DNA of 64,000 nt, from positions 533,619 to 597,618 of the forward strand of contig CAJQUW010009045.1 of assembly GCA_907163375.1 (NCBI GenBank). Direction: 5' to 3'. The translations under genes were made by a program, and so were the position numbers. Positions 60,424 through 64,000 of this stretch are shown in pieces. Source of the stretch: Prostheceraeus crozeri (taxonomy: Eukaryota; Platyhelminthes; Polycladida; Euryleptidae). The notes beneath the pieces are model-generated. The model had not been told where the DNA came from, ran no database searches, and saw nothing but the letters and a program-made list of their open reading frames with translations. The number at the start of each line of letters is the position of its first letter. Positions within the stretch are counted from its first letter, which is position 1.

Positions 60424-63380
60424 TTAAAAAGGTTCAGTAGTTATTCCATCAGGTAAAATTTTTCTTTTATCATCAAATGGATCTAATGCTAATTTATGTT
60501 CTTCTTTTAAATACATGTTATGTTTTTTTGAATTAAGTCTATAATTACATGCTGTTTTTATTTCATTATTAAATAATGCATTTTTATAATCTTGAAATGT
60601 TATTTGATTAGCCACTGATGCCTTTGAAATTCCTTTTAATGTTTTATGTGTTTTAATATTATTAGTTGTATCATAACAGTAACATTTAGATTTTAAAAAT
60701 ATAGCTTCTGTTATGAAATCTTCATTTCCTTCTAATTCATCTTTTACTTTACATAAATCAGAAGGATGAATGATATCTTTTATTTTATTAATTTCTTCAT
60801 CAAGTGAAGAATTATACGGTATTGTTAATTCTAAGAAAACAGAATCGTATCTGTAAAGTGTAATTTATAGTTTTTGCCATAAGCAGGTGCTAAATAATCA
60901 TATATAAATCTATACATAAATAGTTTAGCTAATTCTAATATAGTGAATCCAATAAAATTAAACTTATCATGTTTTACGCTAATTCGACGTAAATGTACAG
61001 CACATAGTTCATCACTAAATCTAGTAGTTCTTTTATATGTAGGTTTCCTTGTTAAATTTTGAAATCTATCTCTATCATAAACTATTTCAATATTTTGTCT
61101 ATTACGCACATTTTCTAAAGTCTTACCATAAAATGCATTATTCATTAATTTGAAGAACACGTTTCCAAAATCATCTTTATTTCTTTTAGCTATTTTACGT
61201 TTTTCAATATTGAACTCTATATAATTTTTTAACCACCTAGATTTTTGATAAAATAGTTTTCGATGTATTTTGGTGAGAATCATTCCATGATCTAAATACC
61301 AATCTAGCATTCTTCCTTCAACAACATACTTTCCTTTATTGCTTTGTGTTAACATAAGTTTTTTTGTTGGTCTATATTTCTTAGGAATTAAAGATTTTTG
61401 ATAATCTGAAAAATCTTCTATATTAGGAATTTTGTTTTCGGGACAGAAAGGAAAATATTTTGTTTTATCTTTTATATAATCAGGGTATACTAAATCAACT
61501 TCATATACATAACCAAAATTATTTTCACCATCATAGGTTTTTTGATAATCTAGAACGGGCGAAGCCCTAGTAGACATCTCTGATGTCGTACGAATATTAC
61601 ACCATGACATTTCACCTGTTGGTAATTCTTGTATCATGCAAGAAGAATATAAGCTATCAAAATCATAATATAACAAATAGTTTTCTCTCATGATTTCATC
61701 AACTGCTGCTTGACTATCTTCATTTGGTATAAGTCCTTCTATATTTTGATTAAACAATTTTATAAACTGATCGCTTTCTTCTGGAGATAAAGGTTTCATT
61801 ATTCCATAATCATCAGGATTTACTTTTTTATTGTAACACTGTATATAACGATTACCTAAAACTGATGAAACTCCACCTCTAATTCCAGATTCAAAAAATA
61901 ATAATTTATCATATGTATTTTCTTTATAATGTTTAAGTTTAACATTTGTATGTTTTAATCCTGCTAACCATGTTAAACCTGGTGTAGAATAACAATAACA
62001 TGGATCTATTCCGTAATATTCTAAACACATGTCACGAAAGTTTTCGAAAAGATCAGCTAGTATTAATACATCTATCTGAAGATATTTCATTGTATAATCA
62101 TACATTGTTTTACAATTTAACTCTCTCCAATTCTTTTCAGCTTCTGCATAGTCTTCGTCAGATAATTTTGATTGTTTTAATGTTGATTTAAATTTATTTA
62201 TTGGAGGAAGTTGTTCTTCTTCCATAATTTTATTCACAGAATTAAAATCAGTCTTCGACTGTGAACCACAGGTTTTATCTCCAGTTATACCAGTCTTCGA
62301 CTGTGAGCCGCAGGCTATATACTCATACGGAAATATTCCTTTTAAAGGTTTTAAATTATATTTATTTAATATTTTACATTGTTCAGATTTCAAAGTTTTT
62401 CCCATAACATCTAATGAATAAGGAGTAAAAAATCTAAATGCATCTAAAATTCTAATACAACCTAATTGCATTGAAAAATATTCTTCTTCTGTTTTACATA
62501 GTACATTTATTTGTTGTTGTTGTAATTTTTCAGATGAAAATAAATCTTTCATTACTAGATGGAAATCATATTTAGAACCATTATAGAAATATAAAGGAAC
62601 AAAGTTATATTTAAATTTATTAGCATTAAGATTACAAGAATTATGTGCTGCACCTCTATATAATCCATTTAGATGATCATGATCTTTTACCTTGACGGCA
62701 GAGCCGTCGCTTCGCTTGTCAAGATATCTACCTTTGCCATTTTTATAATTTTTTGTAAATTCTCTTCCACAGTAATAACATTTTGTTTCATTAATAAAAT
62801 TCAATTTTTCTTTTTCTGTTAATGGCATCATCGGTATATTTGTTTCAAGCAATTGTGAAAAATAATTTTGTAATTCTTCTACTTTCTTTGTAAACATTTC
62901 TGAACTATCTTCACCATAGTATTGAAAATATTCTGACTTAAATAATTCAGGATAATTTGAATGAATGTACATTCCCCAACATAATGGTTTTTGTTCAAAT
63001 AAATATTTTTCTTTACTTTGTTCAGATGCACTTTTTTCATAATTAAAAACCGAAGGTTCTAATTGGCCCGTACCATTTTCAGAATTATCATTTTTAGAAT
63101 CGGGTGAAGCCCTGGAACTTTCCGTTTGATTTTGTGTCATATTAACATTATATGCTTCAAAATCACAATAAATAGTAAAGGGTACTTTATTTTTAAAATA
63201 CCATTTATTATATTCTAAATAATCATCTTTAGGAAAAGTATTTTGAACTGCTTCGTTTTGTTGACAATTCTCCAAATGTCTATTCATTTCTTCTAAAGTT
63301 CTAAAACTTATCATACATTGAAGACAAGGAAAATTTTTATTATCTGAAGTTTTTGTAAATATAGAAACATCTTTACACAA
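60424..63380 (-). pseudogene. Polinton DNA polymerase B, endonuclease-VII-insert type
   Basis: Minus strand. A Cys/His finger (CLQCMISFRTLEEMNRHLENC) comes first. Exonuclease motif I is TIYCDFEAYN. A CYYCGREF ... VKDHDHLNGLYRGAAHNSCN insert is like that of endonuclease VII. Motif II is PLYFYNGSKYDFHLV. Then come the YLQIDVLILADLFENF segment, motif A YYDFDSLYSS, motif B KLMNNAFYGKT and a C-terminal LDPFDDKRKILPDG tail typical of Polinton polymerases. It differs from the 1168-residue type at 17267. Several paired hairpins lie inside the coding sequence (61557-61587, 62249-62316, 62694-62708, 63100-63115). The region looks broken, with about one break. Confidence 0.88.
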
Positions 63381-63445
63381 TATAAAATGTCCCTGATAAT
63401 ATAATATATTCGCTTGTGCTGGTTGTTTTGACTGTTCTAGTTTTT

Positions 63446-63964
63446 TTAAAATTTATCTTGATATATTTCATGTGTTTCATTAATTTCTTTTGTAATATTA
63501 AATGTATTTTGATAATAATTTTGATTTAATATTTGTAGCTGATAAATATATTCTTTATCATATTGTTCTTTATATTGTTGTAGACATTTTTTTAAACATT
63601 CATTTAATCGGAGCGAAGCTCCTCTGGCTTTAGCCGATTCTTTATTTTCTTCATTATTTAATTCTTTATTATTTTCTTCATTTAATTTTTGAATTGTTTC
63701 TATCTCATTTTGATATTTATGGTGATATTCTTGTAGCAACATTTTTATTTGTTGTTGATAATCTATTTTACATTTTTGTAAACTTTTATTTAAATTTTCT
63801 AATTTTTGTTGATATTCTGAAGATAAAGATGAATATTTGTAATTATAATCATCAGTACGTCCTTTATAATTATTATGATTAATCATTATTGGTGATAGTG
63901 TTTTAACAAGTTCAAATTTTTCAGTACATATTATTTTTCCTTGGTAAAAAATATTATGATGCAT
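63446..63964 (-). CDS. Coiled-coil protein of unknown function
   Basis: 172 residues, not recognised. Mostly a Gln/Asn/Glu/Lys-rich coiled coil (SEYQQKLENLNKSLQKCKID, YHHKYQNEIETIQKLNEENN). A segment AKARGASLRL is read from the 34-bp hairpin unit at 63606-63639. It lies directly upstream of the polymerase on the same strand; the gap of 66 bases suggests co-expression. It may be cut by the window edge only in its promoter. Confidence 0.5.
   Translation of the reverse strand: MHHNIFYQGKIICTEKFELVKTLSPIMINHNNYKGRTDDYNYKYSSLSSEYQQKLENLNKSLQKCKIDYQQQIKMLLQEYHHKYQNEIETIQKLNEENNKELNNEENKESAKARGASLRLNECLKKCLQQYKEQYDKEYIYQLQILNQNYYQNTFNITKEINETHEIYQDKF
63606..63639. repeat. 34-bp paired-hairpin unit inside a gene
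   Basis: The reverse complement is identical to 56504-56537 over 34 bases, with AATCGG / CCGATT ends and inner hairpins GGCTAAAGCC and GGAGCTTCGCTCC. Confidence 0.92.
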
Positions 63965-64000
63965 GTAATTTCCTCTATCATTATATACTATTTCTGATTG

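Larger units (their letters stand above)
56278..64000 (+). mobile_element. Polinton/Maverick copy C, left part (right part outside window)
   Basis: The left end AGTAATGGGCAAAAGACCG matches the right end of copy A. It is inserted in the polymerase gene at 53694, and TGAATG (56272-56277) would be one copy of its target duplication. The first four genes equal those of the complete Polinton. From 60345 the content changes to a minus-strand polymerase of a different type. It looks recent, with about four breaks in the visible part. Confidence 0.9.

Overview
The window looks like a repeat-dense stretch of a metazoan nuclear genome, most probably a marine invertebrate. The evidence is spliced genes with GT-AG introns, a BEN-domain exon pair, a broken core histone H2A copy, an interstitial TTAGGG-type telomere tract, and Penelope-like, P-type, hAT, pogo-like and LINE elements side by side with Polinton/Maverick (adintovirus-like) elements. 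The phylum cannot be fixed from the sequence alone.

Layout. 1-5227 is the right-hand part of a first Polinton copy (capsid end, phospholipase A2-like, integrase, protease, terminal arm). 5228-12871 is host DNA with a BED-finger remnant, a non-autonomous hAT element (6187-7138, perfect 8-bp target duplication), a decayed LINE (about 7290-8545), a young GC-rich LINE with RNase H (8937-11711, 13-bp target duplication) and the first part of a Penelope-like element. 12872-28481 is a structurally complete Polinton (15,610 bp, inverted terminal repeats, 6-bp target duplication GGTTGC) that has inserted into that Penelope-like element, whose remainder lies at 28482-30540. 31060-31975 is a second Penelope-like fragment, with a GIY-YIG reading frame between inverted repeats that carry hammerhead-ribozyme-like cores. 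33028-35745 is a P-type transposon with a THAP-like transposase, directly before a BEN-domain exon (35784-36000). That exon appears to splice over 9.4 kb to a terminal exon (45386-45492). The intron holds a LINE (about 37440-44880, minus strand), itself interrupted by a pogo-like transposon (38218-41845) and by an H2A pseudogene (about 43270-43660).

48300-56277 is a different gene block: two small genes on a shared divergent promoter, a dense non-coding cassette (nuclear-receptor half-sites, GC hairpin, telomere repeats, palindromic E2F-type sites), a multi-exon gene, and a zinc-finger/DNA polymerase B gene. The polymerase gene is interrupted at 56277 by a third Polinton (56278 to beyond the window end). 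The third Polinton shares its first four genes (membrane protein, unknown protein, penton-like, packaging ATPase) with the complete copy, but after a sharp junction at 60344/60345 it carries an unrelated type of DNA polymerase B on the opposite strand.

Within the Polintons the genes form a virion and replication set: packaging ATPase, protease, major and penton-like capsid proteins, small glycine/alanine-rich virion-type proteins, a coiled-coil fibre-like protein, a parvovirus-type phospholipase A2 domain, a retroviral-type integrase and a protein-primed-type polymerase. All three copies are treated as fossils. The complete one has only about two breaks and looks recent. The most unusual signal is a dispersed family of paired perfect mini-hairpins with 3-nt loops (mostly TTC/GAA), sitting in non-coding DNA and in frame inside the Polinton genes. 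The second most unusual is the exchange of the polymerase module between otherwise near-identical elements.
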